A stretch of DNA of 14,113 nucleotides from Pseudomonadota bacterium (GTDB taxonomy: Bacteria > Pseudomonadota > Alphaproteobacteria > CACIAM-22H2): contig JAIUNH010000040.1 in the NCBI GenBank assembly GCA_020161965.1, positions 1 through 14,113 of the forward strand, written 5' to 3'. The notes under the pieces are model-generated. The model saw nothing but the letters and a program-made list of their open reading frames with translations, did no database searches and had not been told where the DNA came from. A program made the position numbers and the translations under genes. This document shows, piece by piece, positions 4,949-12,267 of this stretch (positions are counted from its first letter, which is position 1; the number at the start of each line of letters is the position of its first letter).

Positions 4949-6985
4949 ATGGCGCCCGAGCTTGGCCATATCGCGTTGATCCTGGCGCTGTGCGTGGCGC
5001 TGCTGCAATCGGTGCTGCCGCTGGCGGGCGCGCAAATGCGCGACCCCGCCTTGATGGCGACGGCCAAGCCCGCCGCTTACGCGCAGTTCTTCTTGGTCGC
5101 CTTGGCGTTCGGGTGCCTCATCTATTCCTTCGTCGTTTCCGACTTCACGGTCGAAAACGTGGTGCGCAACTCGCACTCGGCCAAACCCCTCCTCTACAAG
5201 GTCAGCGGGTCGTGGGGGAACCACGAAGGCTCGATGGTGCTGTGGGCGCTGATCCTGGCGCTGTTTGGTGCTGCGGTCGCCGCGTTCGGGCGCAACCTGC
5301 CGCCGGGTTTGAAGGCGCGCACATTGTCGATCCAGGCGATGATCGGTGTGGCGTTCCTCGCCTTCATCGTGTTCACGTCGAACCCGTTCGAGCGCGTGTT
5401 TCCGCCGCCGCCGGACGGCCAGGATTTGAATCCGCTGCTGCAGGATCCCGGCCTCGCCTTCCATCCCCCGTTGCTCTATCTCGGCTATGTCGGTTTCTCG
5501 ATCGTGTTCGCCTTCGCGATGGCGGCGTTGATCGAAGGCCGCGTCGACGCCGCCTGGGCGCGCTGGGTGCGGCCGTGGACGCTGGCGGCGTGGTCGGCGT
5601 TGACGGGCGGCATCGCGCTAGGTTCGTGGTGGGCCTATTACGAATTGGGCTGGGGCGGCTGGTGGTTCTGGGACCCGGTCGAAAACGCCAGCTTCATGCC
5701 CTGGCTGGTGGGTGCGGCATTGCTGCACTCGGCGATCGTCGCGGAAAAGCGCGACGCGCTGAAGACCTGGACGATCCTGCTCGCTATTCTCGCTTTCGCG
5801 TTGTCGCTGGTCGGCACGTTCCTGGTGCGCTCGGGCATTCTCACCTCCGTCCACGCTTTCGCGGTCGATCCCAAGCGCGGCGTGTTCATCTTGGCGATCC
5901 TGATCATCGCCGTCGGCGGCTCGCTGGCGCTGTATGCGTGGCGCGCGCCGATGCTGAAAGCCGGCGGCTTGTTCCAGCCGATCAGCCGCGAAGGCGGGCT
6001 GGTGCTCAACAATCTGCTGCTGGGCACGGCGACCGCGACCGTGTTCATCGGCACGCTGTATCCGTTGTTCCTGGAAGCGATTGGCGGCGCCAAAGTCTCG
6101 GTCGGCCCGCCTTTCTTCAACGCGACCTTCGTGCCGTTGATGGTGCCGCTGCTGATCGCCGTGTCGTTCGGGCCGATGCTCGGCTGGAAGCGCGCGGAAC
6201 TGGGTGCGGTGTTCCAACGTTTGTGGGTGGCGCTGGCGCTCAGCCTCGGCGTGATCCTGCTGACACTCGCCTTCGACAAGGGCCGCCAGATTCTCGCGGC
6301 CTTGGCGATGGGCCTTGCCGCGTGGTTGATCTTCGGCGCATTGGTCGAATGGGCGGAACGCGTGAAGCTGTTCCGCGCACCGCTCGCCACCGTGTGGTCG
6401 CGCGCGGTCAACCTGCCGCGTGCGGCTTGGGGCATGACCATCGCGCATGCGGGATTGGGCCTGATGGTGCTGGGCATCACCGGATCGACCGCGTGGCAGA
6501 CCGAAGTGATCCGCCTGGTGCGCAACGGCGACGCGTTCGACGTCGCGGGCTATAGCTTCGTGTTCAAAGGCACGCAAAGCCAGGAAGGCCCGAACTTCAT
6601 CGCCACGCGCGCGGTGTTCGAGGTCTATAAGAACGAACGCCTTTACGCCGTGATGACGCCGGAAAAGCGTCTTTTCCCGGCGGCGGGCTCGACAACGACC
6701 GAAGCCTCGATCCGCACGAATCTGTTGGCCGATCTTTACGCCACGATCGGCGATCCCGAAGGGGCGGGCCAGCCGGGCGCGTCCGGTCCGCCCGCCTTCC
6801 TGACGATGGCGGGGCAGGACGTCGCCTGGACCGCGCGCATCTATCATAACCCGCTCGTCCCCTGGGTTTGGCTGGGCGCTTTGGTGATGATGGTCGGTGC
6901 GGGCGTGTCGCTCACCGACCGGCGCCATCGCGTGGGCGCCCCGCAGCGTTTGCCGCACGCGGCGATGCCGACGGCGGCCGAATGA
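4949..6985 (+). CDS. ccmF: Cytochrome c heme lyase subunit CcmF
   Basis: 678 residues, within the usual 640-680 range, with roughly 13-15 hydrophobic segments. The WWD domain is GGWWFWDPVENASFMPW (WWFWD at 238-242). Flanking conserved segments are NHEGSMVLW (about 90-98), FHPPLLYLGYVG (about 171-182), LLHSAI (about 263) and LVRSGILTSVHAFA (about 291-304), which hold candidate heme-ligand histidines. CcmF accepts heme from CcmE and, with CcmH/CcmI, catalyses thioether bond formation to apocytochrome CXXCH motifs in the periplasm. A large periplasmic domain (about 520-630) and a final transmembrane helix (about 636-655) are present. The stop overlaps the ccmG start (ATGA). Confidence 0.97.
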   Translation: MAPELGHIALILALCVALLQSVLPLAGAQMRDPALMATAKPAAYAQFFLVALAFGCLIYSFVVSDFTVENVVRNSHSAKPLLYKVSGSWGNHEGSMVLWALILALFGAAVAAFGRNLPPGLKARTLSIQAMIGVAFLAFIVFTSNPFERVFPPPPDGQDLNPLLQDPGLAFHPPLLYLGYVGFSIVFAFAMAALIEGRVDAAWARWVRPWTLAAWSALTGGIALGSWWAYYELGWGGWWFWDPVENASFMPWLVGAALLHSAIVAEKRDALKTWTILLAILAFALSLVGTFLVRSGILTSVHAFAVDPKRGVFILAILIIAVGGSLALYAWRAPMLKAGGLFQPISREGGLVLNNLLLGTATATVFIGTLYPLFLEAIGGAKVSVGPPFFNATFVPLMVPLLIAVSFGPMLGWKRAELGAVFQRLWVALALSLGVILLTLAFDKGRQILAALAMGLAAWLIFGALVEWAERVKLFRAPLATVWSRAVNLPRAAWGMTIAHAGLGLMVLGITGSTAWQTEVIRLVRNGDAFDVAGYSFVFKGTQSQEGPNFIATRAVFEVYKNERLYAVMTPEKRLFPAAGSTTTEASIRTNLLADLYATIGDPEGAGQPGASGPPAFLTMAGQDVAWTARIYHNPLVPWVWLGALVMMVGAGVSLTDRRHRVGAPQRLPHAAMPTAAE

Positions 6986-7521
6986 AGCGTCTCCTGTTCA
7001 TTCTGCCGCTGCTCGTGTTCGCGGGCGTCGCGATCTATTTCGGTTTCGGCCTGACGCGCGATCCCAGCAAGATCCCGTCCGCGTTGATCGACAAGCCGAT
7101 CCCCGAATTCGCGCTGCCGGAAATCGCGGGCACGGGCAAACCGGCGCTGACCAGTGCGGGCCTGAAAGGCGAGGTGGCGCTGGTCAACGTCTTCGCGTCG
7201 TGGTGCGCGCCGTGCCGGATCGAACATCCGATCTTCATGCGGCTGGCGCGCGGGAATGCCGTGCCGATCTACGGGATTTCCTACAAGGACAAGGCCGAGG
7301 ATTCGGCCAAATGGCTGCGCGATCTCGGCAACCCCTATAAGGCGATCGGCTGGGATTTCGACGGCCGCACCGCCATCGATTGGGGTGTGTACGGCGTGCC
7401 GGAAACCTTCGTCGTCGATAAGACGGGCACGATCAAGTTCAAGCATGTCGGCCCGATCACGCCCGATGCGCTGAACAATCACATCCTGCCGCTGATCGAA
7501 GAATTGAAGCGCGCACCATGA
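6982..7521 (+). CDS. ccmG: Thiol:disulfide oxidoreductase CcmG/DsbE
   Basis: 179 residues. An N-terminal membrane anchor (about 3-24) is followed by a periplasmic thioredoxin-like domain with active site WCAPC (74-78; redox cysteines C75 and C78) and the cis-proline loop GVYGVPETF (P140). The GVYGVPE segment is the CcmG-specific form. The protein keeps apocytochrome c and/or CcmH cysteines reduced for heme ligation, taking electrons from a DsbD/CcdA-type donor that is not in this window. Both ends overlap neighbours (ATGA with ccmF and ccmH). Confidence 0.96.
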   Translation: MKRLLFILPLLVFAGVAIYFGFGLTRDPSKIPSALIDKPIPEFALPEIAGTGKPALTSAGLKGEVALVNVFASWCAPCRIEHPIFMRLARGNAVPIYGISYKDKAEDSAKWLRDLGNPYKAIGWDFDGRTAIDWGVYGVPETFVVDKTGTIKFKHVGPITPDALNNHILPLIEELKRAP

Positions 7522-7970
7522 AGCGTTTCGTTCTTCTCTTCTCGCTGCTGCTGGCAGGCCCGGCTTTGGCCGTACTGCCGAGCGAGCAATTGGCCGACCC
7601 GGCCCTGGAAGTGCGCGCACGCGCCTTGAGCTTGGAGTTGCGCTGCCAGGTTTGCCAGAACCAATCGATCGATGATTCCAACGCGCCCTTGGCCGCCGAT
7701 CTGCGCCGCTTGGTGCGCGAGCGCTTGGTCGCGGGCGATAGCGACGCGGGCGTGCTTGATTACGTCGTGCGCCGCTACGGCGATTACGTGCTGCTGCGCC
7801 CGCCGATGCGCGAGGATACGGCATTGTTGTGGTTCGGGCCGCTGGCGATCTTGATTGCTGGCGGGATCGGCGCCTTCGTCTATCTGCGCCGGCGCAAACC
7901 CGCCGTCGAAGCCCCACTCAGCGCGGACGAAGAAGCGCGATTGAAAGCGATCGTGGAGCGCCGCGAATGA
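7518..7970 (+). CDS. ccmH: Cytochrome c-type biogenesis protein CcmH (CcmH/CycL thiol-redox subunit)
   Basis: 150 residues. A signal peptide (MKRFVLLFSLLLAGPALA, likely cleaved after residue 18) precedes the three-helix thiol-redox domain with the LRCQVCQNQSI motif (redox cysteines C43 and C46), and a C-terminal transmembrane helix (about 104-124) ends in an RRRK stop-transfer. It has the short form with the TPR part encoded separately by the next gene (ccmI), unlike the fused E. coli CcmH. It reduces or binds apocytochrome CXXCH thiols and works with CcmF and CcmI. 4-bp overlaps on both sides. Confidence 0.95.
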   Translation: MKRFVLLFSLLLAGPALAVLPSEQLADPALEVRARALSLELRCQVCQNQSIDDSNAPLAADLRRLVRERLVAGDSDAGVLDYVVRRYGDYVLLRPPMREDTALLWFGPLAILIAGGIGAFVYLRRRKPAVEAPLSADEEARLKAIVERRE

Positions 7971-9364
7971 TCTGGGCGCTGGCGATTCTTCTGGCGGGCT
8001 TAAGTATCGGCGCCGTTTTGTGGCCGCTGCTGCGGCCCAAGGGCGACGCGCAATCGCGCGCCGAGTTCGACAAGGAAATCTACCGCGATCAACTGGCGGA
8101 GATCGATCGCGACATGGCGCGCGGCGCCATCGGCGAGACGGAAGCCAAGGCCGCGCGCGCGGAAATCGGGCGGCGCTTGCTGGCGGTCGCGAACGAAACG
8201 GCCGAAGGCAGCGTCGCGCGGCCGGCCTTGCGCAAATTCGCGATGCTGCTCGTACTCGCGATTCCCGTTGCGGGCGTCGTCCTCTATTCCGATCGCGGAT
8301 CGCCCGATCGGCCCGGCCAACCTTTGGCCGAGCGGCGGATGCAAGGCCCCGACGAAGGCGAGACGGATCGCCAGCAGATCGTGCGTTTCGCGCAAACGAT
8401 GCGCGAGCGTGCGGCCCAGAACCCCAACGATCTGGAAGCCTGGGTGCGTTTGGCGCAAGCGACCAGCGCGATCGGCCAAACGGCCGAAGCTTTGACCGCC
8501 TGGCGCAAGGCCGACGAGATCGCGGGCCAGCCGCCGGAGATCGCCGGGCTGCTGGGCGAAGCGGCCGTTGCGGCGAATGACGGCAACGTGACGCCGGAAG
8601 CGGAAGCGGCGTTCGCGCGCGTGCTGGAAGCGGCACCCGGCGATCCGCGCGCGCGTTTCTTCAGCGGTCTTGCACGCTTGCAAGCGGGCCAAGCACGCGA
8701 AGCGGTGCGGATCTGGTTCGATCTGATCGCCGCTTCGCCCAAGGATGCGCCGTGGGTGCCGACCGTGCGTGCGCGCATGGAAGACGCCGCGAAGGAATCG
8801 CGCATCAATCTGCGTTCGCTTCGCGCGTCGCGCGACAATCCGCCCGCGCAGATTACGCTGGGCCCGCCCTCGATCGTGCCGCCGGGCGGGGCGGGTATCG
8901 CCGCGTTGCCCGAGCCCGAGCGTCTTGCCGCCATCCGCACGATGGTCGATTCGCTGGCGACGCGCCTGGAAGCCCAGCCGGACGATTTGGACGGCTGGCG
9001 GCGCTTGGCGCGCAGCTGGCGCGTGTTGGGCGAGAAGGAGAAGGCGCTTTCCGCCTATGCGCGCACCGTCGCGATCGTGCCGAACAATGTCGGCGTTCTG
9101 CAGGATTACGCCGATGCGCTGCTCGATCTGGTGCCCGAGACCGAGCGTTTGCCCGAACCCGGGCGCGTCGCGATGGCGCGCTTGCTGGAACTCGAACCCG
9201 CGAACCCGGCGGCGCTGTGGCTCAACGGCCTCGACGCCGCGAACGCGGGCAACAAGCTGGCCGCAACGGCATTGTGGCAGCGTCTGCTCGACACGATCCC
9301 GGCGGATTTGCCCGCCCGCGCCGATTTGGTCGAGCGCATCGAAAAGCTCAAACGCGCCGAGTAG
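7967..9364 (+). CDS. ccmI: Cytochrome c biogenesis apocytochrome chaperone CcmI (TPR protein)
   Basis: 465 residues from the ATG that overlaps the ccmH stop; an upstream in-frame extension exists but is antisense-like filler through ccmH. A first membrane helix (about 2-22), a cytoplasmic loop with a heptad-like FDKEIYRDQLAEIDRDMARG segment typical of CcmI, and a second helix (about 90-108) lead to a periplasmic domain rich in TPR-like helices (for example NPNDLEAWVRLAQA near 147-160 and QPDDLDGWRRLARSW further on). CcmI captures the C-terminal helix of apocytochrome c and hands it to the CcmF/CcmH ligation complex. It is the last gene of the block; its TAG is immediately followed by the convergent stop of the cyclase gene. 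Confidence 0.94.
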   Translation: MIWALAILLAGLSIGAVLWPLLRPKGDAQSRAEFDKEIYRDQLAEIDRDMARGAIGETEAKAARAEIGRRLLAVANETAEGSVARPALRKFAMLLVLAIPVAGVVLYSDRGSPDRPGQPLAERRMQGPDEGETDRQQIVRFAQTMRERAAQNPNDLEAWVRLAQATSAIGQTAEALTAWRKADEIAGQPPEIAGLLGEAAVAANDGNVTPEAEAAFARVLEAAPGDPRARFFSGLARLQAGQAREAVRIWFDLIAASPKDAPWVPTVRARMEDAAKESRINLRSLRASRDNPPAQITLGPPSIVPPGGAGIAALPEPERLAAIRTMVDSLATRLEAQPDDLDGWRRLARSWRVLGEKEKALSAYARTVAIVPNNVGVLQDYADALLDLVPETERLPEPGRVAMARLLELEPANPAALWLNGLDAANAGNKLAATALWQRLLDTIPADLPARADLVERIEKLKRAE

Positions 9365-10357
9365 CTAAGTATTGGCGACATAAGTGCGCAACGGTGCCGC
9401 GCGCCCGATGATCGGGATATCGCCCAAATCGGTAAGCCGCGCGCGAAGCCCGGCATCGCGCAAGCTTGCGACGACATCGCCCGAAACCAGCAAACGCGCA
9501 CGCCGTGTCCCGGCCTCCGTCTCCAACCGCTTGGCGACATTGACCGCATCGCCGAGATAGACGATCTCGCGCCGCACATCGCCGATTTCGCCCACCGCCA
9601 CCGTGCCGCCATGCAAGCCGCCGCGAAAACGGGGTGCGACGCCAAAACGCGCGGTGTAATCGGGGGCGAGCGCATCAAGGGCGGCGATCGTCGCAATGGC
9701 GCCTTTAACCGCATCGTCGGCGCGCGCGATCGGCCAGGTCACGACGATCTCGTCGCCGACATAACGATAGATTTCGCCACGCGCGGCGCGGATCGGCGGC
9801 GTGGCATCCAGCACGGCACCGGCCAGCAATTCCAGAAACCGCGGCGCGCCGAGCTTCTCGGCGGCGGCGGTCGATCCTTCCATGTCGAGGAACAGGAAGA
9901 TGCGCGCTTCCGCGCGCGGGCGGTGATAGCGGCCGATCAGCAAGCGCCACAGATTGCCGTTGCCCAGCAGCCGGTCGATCGACAGATAGGACAGCGCCAC
10001 CGCGATCAGCGCGAAGCTGAACAGAATGTCGGCCGCGTAGCCGTGGCCCGCCTCGCCGACATCGGGAAACGCGCTGCGCATGAAGACGAGCCCGGCCAAG
10101 ATCGCCACGCACCACACGGCGAAGCGCGAACCCGCCGCAACCATGAACGGTGCCGCGCGCATGCGCCGCCCGGCGGGCCCATCGACGACATAGGCTTCGA
10201 ACAAGCCGATCGCGAGACTGATCGGCAGCCCGGCCGTGACGCCGCGCGCAACGCCATCCAGCGGATCGTCGGCCCAACTCATCAGCGCGCCATAGAGGGC
10301 GCTGAGCAACGTGGCCAGCGCCACCAGCAGCGCCAGCACGCGGAGGCGCACGCTCAT
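9365..10357 (-). CDS. Membrane-bound class III adenylate/guanylate cyclase
   Basis: 330 residues from ATG 10357, which overlaps the stop of the upstream PAS gene (ATGA). Residues 1-140 hold four hydrophobic segments (about 5-24, 38-56, 72-92 and 110-126). The catalytic domain (about 150-325) carries FLFLDMEGST (metal-binding Asp D158), EIYRYVGDE (second metal Asp D202), GLHGGTVAVGEIG, and YLGDAVNVAKRLE with D270, N273 and R277 at the positions of the substrate-specifying Asp and the transition-state Asn/Arg. The position normally occupied by the adenine-selecting Lys appears to be Arg (R198), so ATP versus GTP preference is unsure. A homodimer is expected. The product would be a cyclic nucleotide second messenger. 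Sensory input probably comes through the membrane domain or the coupled PAS protein (inference). Confidence 0.88.
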   Translation of the reverse strand: MSVRLRVLALLVALATLLSALYGALMSWADDPLDGVARGVTAGLPISLAIGLFEAYVVDGPAGRRMRAAPFMVAAGSRFAVWCVAILAGLVFMRSAFPDVGEAGHGYAADILFSFALIAVALSYLSIDRLLGNGNLWRLLIGRYHRPRAEARIFLFLDMEGSTAAAEKLGAPRFLELLAGAVLDATPPIRAARGEIYRYVGDEIVVTWPIARADDAVKGAIATIAALDALAPDYTARFGVAPRFRGGLHGGTVAVGEIGDVRREIVYLGDAVNVAKRLETEAGTRRARLLVSGDVVASLRDAGLRARLTDLGDIPIIGRAAPLRTYVANT

Positions 10358-10818
10358 GCCCGGCTCGCCCGATCGACGCGATAGGCGGCGGCGAGGATGA
10401 ACTTCACATCGCCCTTGTCGTTGGTCAGCGGCAAGGAAAGACGCTCCCAGGTTTGCGGCTCGTCGTTCTTGCCGAACCACGCGGCATAGACGCGCCAATA
10501 AGGGCGTTGCGTGCGGCGCACCAGGCGATATTCGGCGCGCAGCAGGCTCGCCTGCTCGGTCGGCAGATCATCGACATTGGCGCCCGTCATGTCGATGCCG
10601 AACGCCTTGCGGAACGACGTGCCGTAGAAGCCGTAACGAAAATTCTGCGCGGCACGCACTTCGATGACGATCAGATTACGCGCCCAATCCGACAAGCCTT
10701 CGACGCCGAAGGTTTTGGCGCGCGGAATCCCGCCGCTGGCCGGGCAATGCCGCAGCCAGTAACGGAACAGGCCGCGCAGGCCCACATGTTCGATGGAAGC
10801 GAGAAGTTCGGCGCTCAT
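10354..10818 (-). CDS. PAS_5-type PAS domain protein
   Basis: 154 residues from ATG 10818; a TTG at 10827 would add three residues but lies beside the -10 box. The sequence follows the PAS_5 pattern: FRYWLRHCPASGGIPRAKTFGVEGLSDWARNL split over the N-terminal helices, then a strand IVIEV, FRYGFYGTSFRKAFGIDMTGANVDDLP (about 60-86) and two C-terminal strands (YWRVYAAW and KFILAAAYRVDR). These single-domain PAS proteins are common as paralogues in Rhodospirillales, mostly of unknown ligand. Its stop overlaps the cyclase start, so it is a natural candidate to sense a signal for, or share a promoter with, the cyclase. It lacks any output domain of its own. Confidence 0.8.
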   Translation of the reverse strand: MSAELLASIEHVGLRGLFRYWLRHCPASGGIPRAKTFGVEGLSDWARNLIVIEVRAAQNFRYGFYGTSFRKAFGIDMTGANVDDLPTEQASLLRAEYRLVRRTQRPYWRVYAAWFGKNDEPQTWERLSLPLTNDKGDVKFILAAAYRVDRASRA

Positions 10819-10827
10819 GGAGCGCAA

Positions 10828-10833
10828 ATTATA
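10828..10833 (-). promoter_or_regulatory. -10 box of the PAS gene, likely leaderless start
   Basis: The minus strand reads TATAAT, nine bases, then the ATG at 10818. With a normal 6-8 nt gap from -10 to +1, transcription would start within about 0-4 nt of the start codon. No good -35 is seen 16-18 bp upstream, and there is no room for a ribosome binding site. Confidence 0.5.
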
Positions 10834-10890
10834 CGGCGATTCGGGCCGATGCTTTGGAATTGCGCGCCGGGCCGCCGCCCTGGCTCAGGC

Positions 10891-11000
10891 ATTCATTCGG
10901 GGGCGGGTTGGTGGAGCCGATCGGGATCGAACCGACGACCTCCTCATTGCGAACGAGGCGCTCTCCCAGCTGAGCTACGGCCCCGGCCGCCCGAATGAAT
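10891..11000. repeat. 11-bp inverted repeat flanking the tRNA gene
   Basis: ATTCATTCGGG (10891-10901) and CCCGAATGAAT (10990-11000) are perfect inverse complements on either side of the tRNA. In the precursor they would pair the 5' leader with the 3' trailer; with a 2-nt bulge the helix extends by CGG/CCG toward the tRNA. Confidence 0.7.
10909..10984 (-). tRNA. tRNA-Ala (anticodon CGC)
   Basis: 76 nt with encoded CCA. It folds as a full cloverleaf: acceptor GGGGCCG with CGGCUCC including the G3-U70 pair that identifies alanine tRNAs; D arm GCUC-AGCUGGGA-GAGC; anticodon arm CCUCG-UUCGCAA-UGAGG giving anticodon CGC (reads GCG); T arm GUCGG-UUCGAUC-CCGAU. GCG is common in the neighbouring genes. 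Confidence 0.97.
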
Positions 11001-11008
11001 GGCGCGGG

Positions 11009-11037
11009 ATAATGTCGGGGGGGCAGACGTAAGTCAA
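11009..11037 (-). promoter_or_regulatory. Promoter of the tRNA-Ala gene
   Basis: On the minus strand: TTGACT (11037-11032), a 17-bp spacer, CATTAT (11014-11009), then a GC-rich discriminator (CCCGCGCC). This matches 5/6 and 4/6 consensus bases. The implied start near 11002 places the inverted-repeat arm at the very 5' end of the transcript. A GC-rich discriminator is typical of stringently controlled stable-RNA promoters. Confidence 0.65.
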
Positions 11038-11116
11038 GCGACGGATTATCGTGGCCTTGCATGGACTTGGCCGGTCCGATAGGTTGCGACTCCGATTTCG
11101 CCGTTGAGGGGAAACG

Positions 11117-11395
11117 ATGCAGTCCCTGGGTATTCTGATCGCCACCGCGATCTCCATCTACATCTGGATTCTGATCGCCTCGGCGATCCTGTCGTGGCTG
11201 CTGGCGTTCAACGTGCTGAACCCGCGCAACCAGATCGTCTACACGATCGGGGATTTCCTCTATCGGATCACCGAACCCGCCTTGCGGCCGATCCGCCGCT
11301 TCGTGCCGTTCATCGGCGGGATCGATATTTCGCCCGTCGTGCTGATCCTGCTGCTGATCTTCGCGCGCAATCTCGTCTACGAGTACTGGCTGTGA
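11117..11395 (+). CDS. YggT family membrane protein
   Basis: 92 residues with a clear ribosome binding site (GAGGGG seven bases before the ATG). Two hydrophobic helices (about 5-29 and 70-88) flank a conserved polar middle: FNVLNPRNQIVYTIGDFLYRITEPALRPIRRFVP, split here as NPRNQ near 35-39 and TEPALRPIRR near 52-61. YggT proteins are small integral membrane proteins; roles in osmotic tolerance, cell division or membrane organisation have been proposed but no firm activity is known. The TGA overlaps the folD GTG start (GTGA), a pairing I recall from other alphaproteobacteria. Confidence 0.92.
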   Translation: MQSLGILIATAISIYIWILIASAILSWLLAFNVLNPRNQIVYTIGDFLYRITEPALRPIRRFVPFIGGIDISPVVLILLLIFARNLVYEYWL

Positions 11396-12267
11396 CTGCG
11401 CGGCAGATCGACGGCAAGCAAATCGCCGCCGATCTGCGGGCGGCCATCGCCCTGGGCGTTGACGAGCTGGAGGAGGCGCACCGCGTGACGCCGGGTCTAG
11501 CGGTCGTGCTGGTGGGCGAGGATCCCGCGAGCCAGGTCTATGTCCGCAACAAGGGCAAGGCGACGCTCGAAGCGGGCATGAAAAGCTTCGAGCACAAGCT
11601 GCCCGCGACGACGACCCAGGCCGAATTGCTTGAGATCGTGCAGCGTTTGAACGCCGACGATTCGATCGACGGCATTCTGGTGCAATTGCCGCTGCCCAAA
11701 CATATCGACGCCAGCGCGGTGCTCGACGCGATCCATCCCGACAAGGATGTCGACGGGTTCCACCCGATCAATGCCGGGCGTCTCGCGATTGGAAGGCCGG
11801 GTCTCGTACCCTGCACGCCGTCGGGCTCGATGCGGCTGATCCGTTCGGTCGAACCGAAGCTTGCGGGCAAGCACGCCGTCGTGATCGGTCGATCCAACAT
11901 CGTCGGCAAGCCGATGGGCCAGTTGCTGCTGGCCGCCGATTGCACGGTCACGATCGCGCATTCGAAAACGGCGGATCTGCCCGCGATGGCGCGTCAGGCT
12001 GATATTCTGATCGCCGCCGTCGGAAGGCCGGAAATGGTCACCGGCGATTGGGTCAAGCAAGGCGCCATCGTGATCGATGTGGGCATCAATCGCGTGCCGG
12101 CCGCCGAGGGCAAAACCAAGCTCGTCGGCGACGTGCAATATGCTTCGGCCGCCGCGAAGGCCGGCGCGATCACGCCCGTGCCCGGCGGTGTGGGGCCGAT
12201 GACGATCGCGTGTCTGCTGGAAAACACGCTGCGCGCGGCCAAGCTGCGTCGCGGGATCAAGCTCTAA
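11392..12267 (+). CDS. folD: Bifunctional methylenetetrahydrofolate dehydrogenase/methenyltetrahydrofolate cyclohydrolase FolD
   Basis: 291 residues from a GTG overlapping the yggT stop; usual length is 280-300. The enzyme interconverts 5,10-methylene-, 5,10-methenyl- and 10-formyl-tetrahydrofolate with NADP+ in the cytoplasm. Active-site residues are in place: Y50 and K54 (YVRNK), Q98 in LVQLPLPKH, and D121 in DKDVDGFHP. The NADP Rossmann segment is GRSNIVGKPMGQLL (166-179), and PCTPSG (140-145) and PVPGGVGPMT (262-271) are family signatures. The long open frame extends upstream through yggT in another reading frame, but similarity begins only at 11392. The TAA overlaps the stop of a convergent short ORF. 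Confidence 0.97.
   Translation: MTARQIDGKQIAADLRAAIALGVDELEEAHRVTPGLAVVLVGEDPASQVYVRNKGKATLEAGMKSFEHKLPATTTQAELLEIVQRLNADDSIDGILVQLPLPKHIDASAVLDAIHPDKDVDGFHPINAGRLAIGRPGLVPCTPSGSMRLIRSVEPKLAGKHAVVIGRSNIVGKPMGQLLLAADCTVTIAHSKTADLPAMARQADILIAAVGRPEMVTGDWVKQGAIVIDVGINRVPAAEGKTKLVGDVQYASAAAKAGAITPVPGGVGPMTIACLLENTLRAAKLRRGIKL

Noticed and set aside
5618..6958. 446-residue open frame antisense to ccmF, and similar long frames elsewhere (for example 4990-6555 +, 7479-8636 -, 6844-7917 -, 3522-4601 -)
   Set aside because: They lie over intact, well-recognised ccm genes, are rich in Arg, Ala, Gln and His as expected from reading GC-rich codons in the wrong frame, and show no family motifs.
10870..10890. 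GC-rich short stem downstream of the tRNA as its terminator
   Set aside because: The stem has a bulge and no U-tract; the end of the tRNA transcript cannot be assigned from sequence.
10829..11062. 77-residue minus-strand frame containing VAQLGERLVRNEEVVGSIP
   Set aside because: This is the well-known false peptide obtained by translating a tRNA gene; the region is tRNA-Ala plus its promoter.
1895..11072. Shared 12-mer CATGGACTTGGC at 1895 and near 11061, considered as a common promoter element
   Set aside because: Several 12-base matches are expected by chance in 14 kb of biased sequence, and the second copy is not followed by a plausible -10 box.
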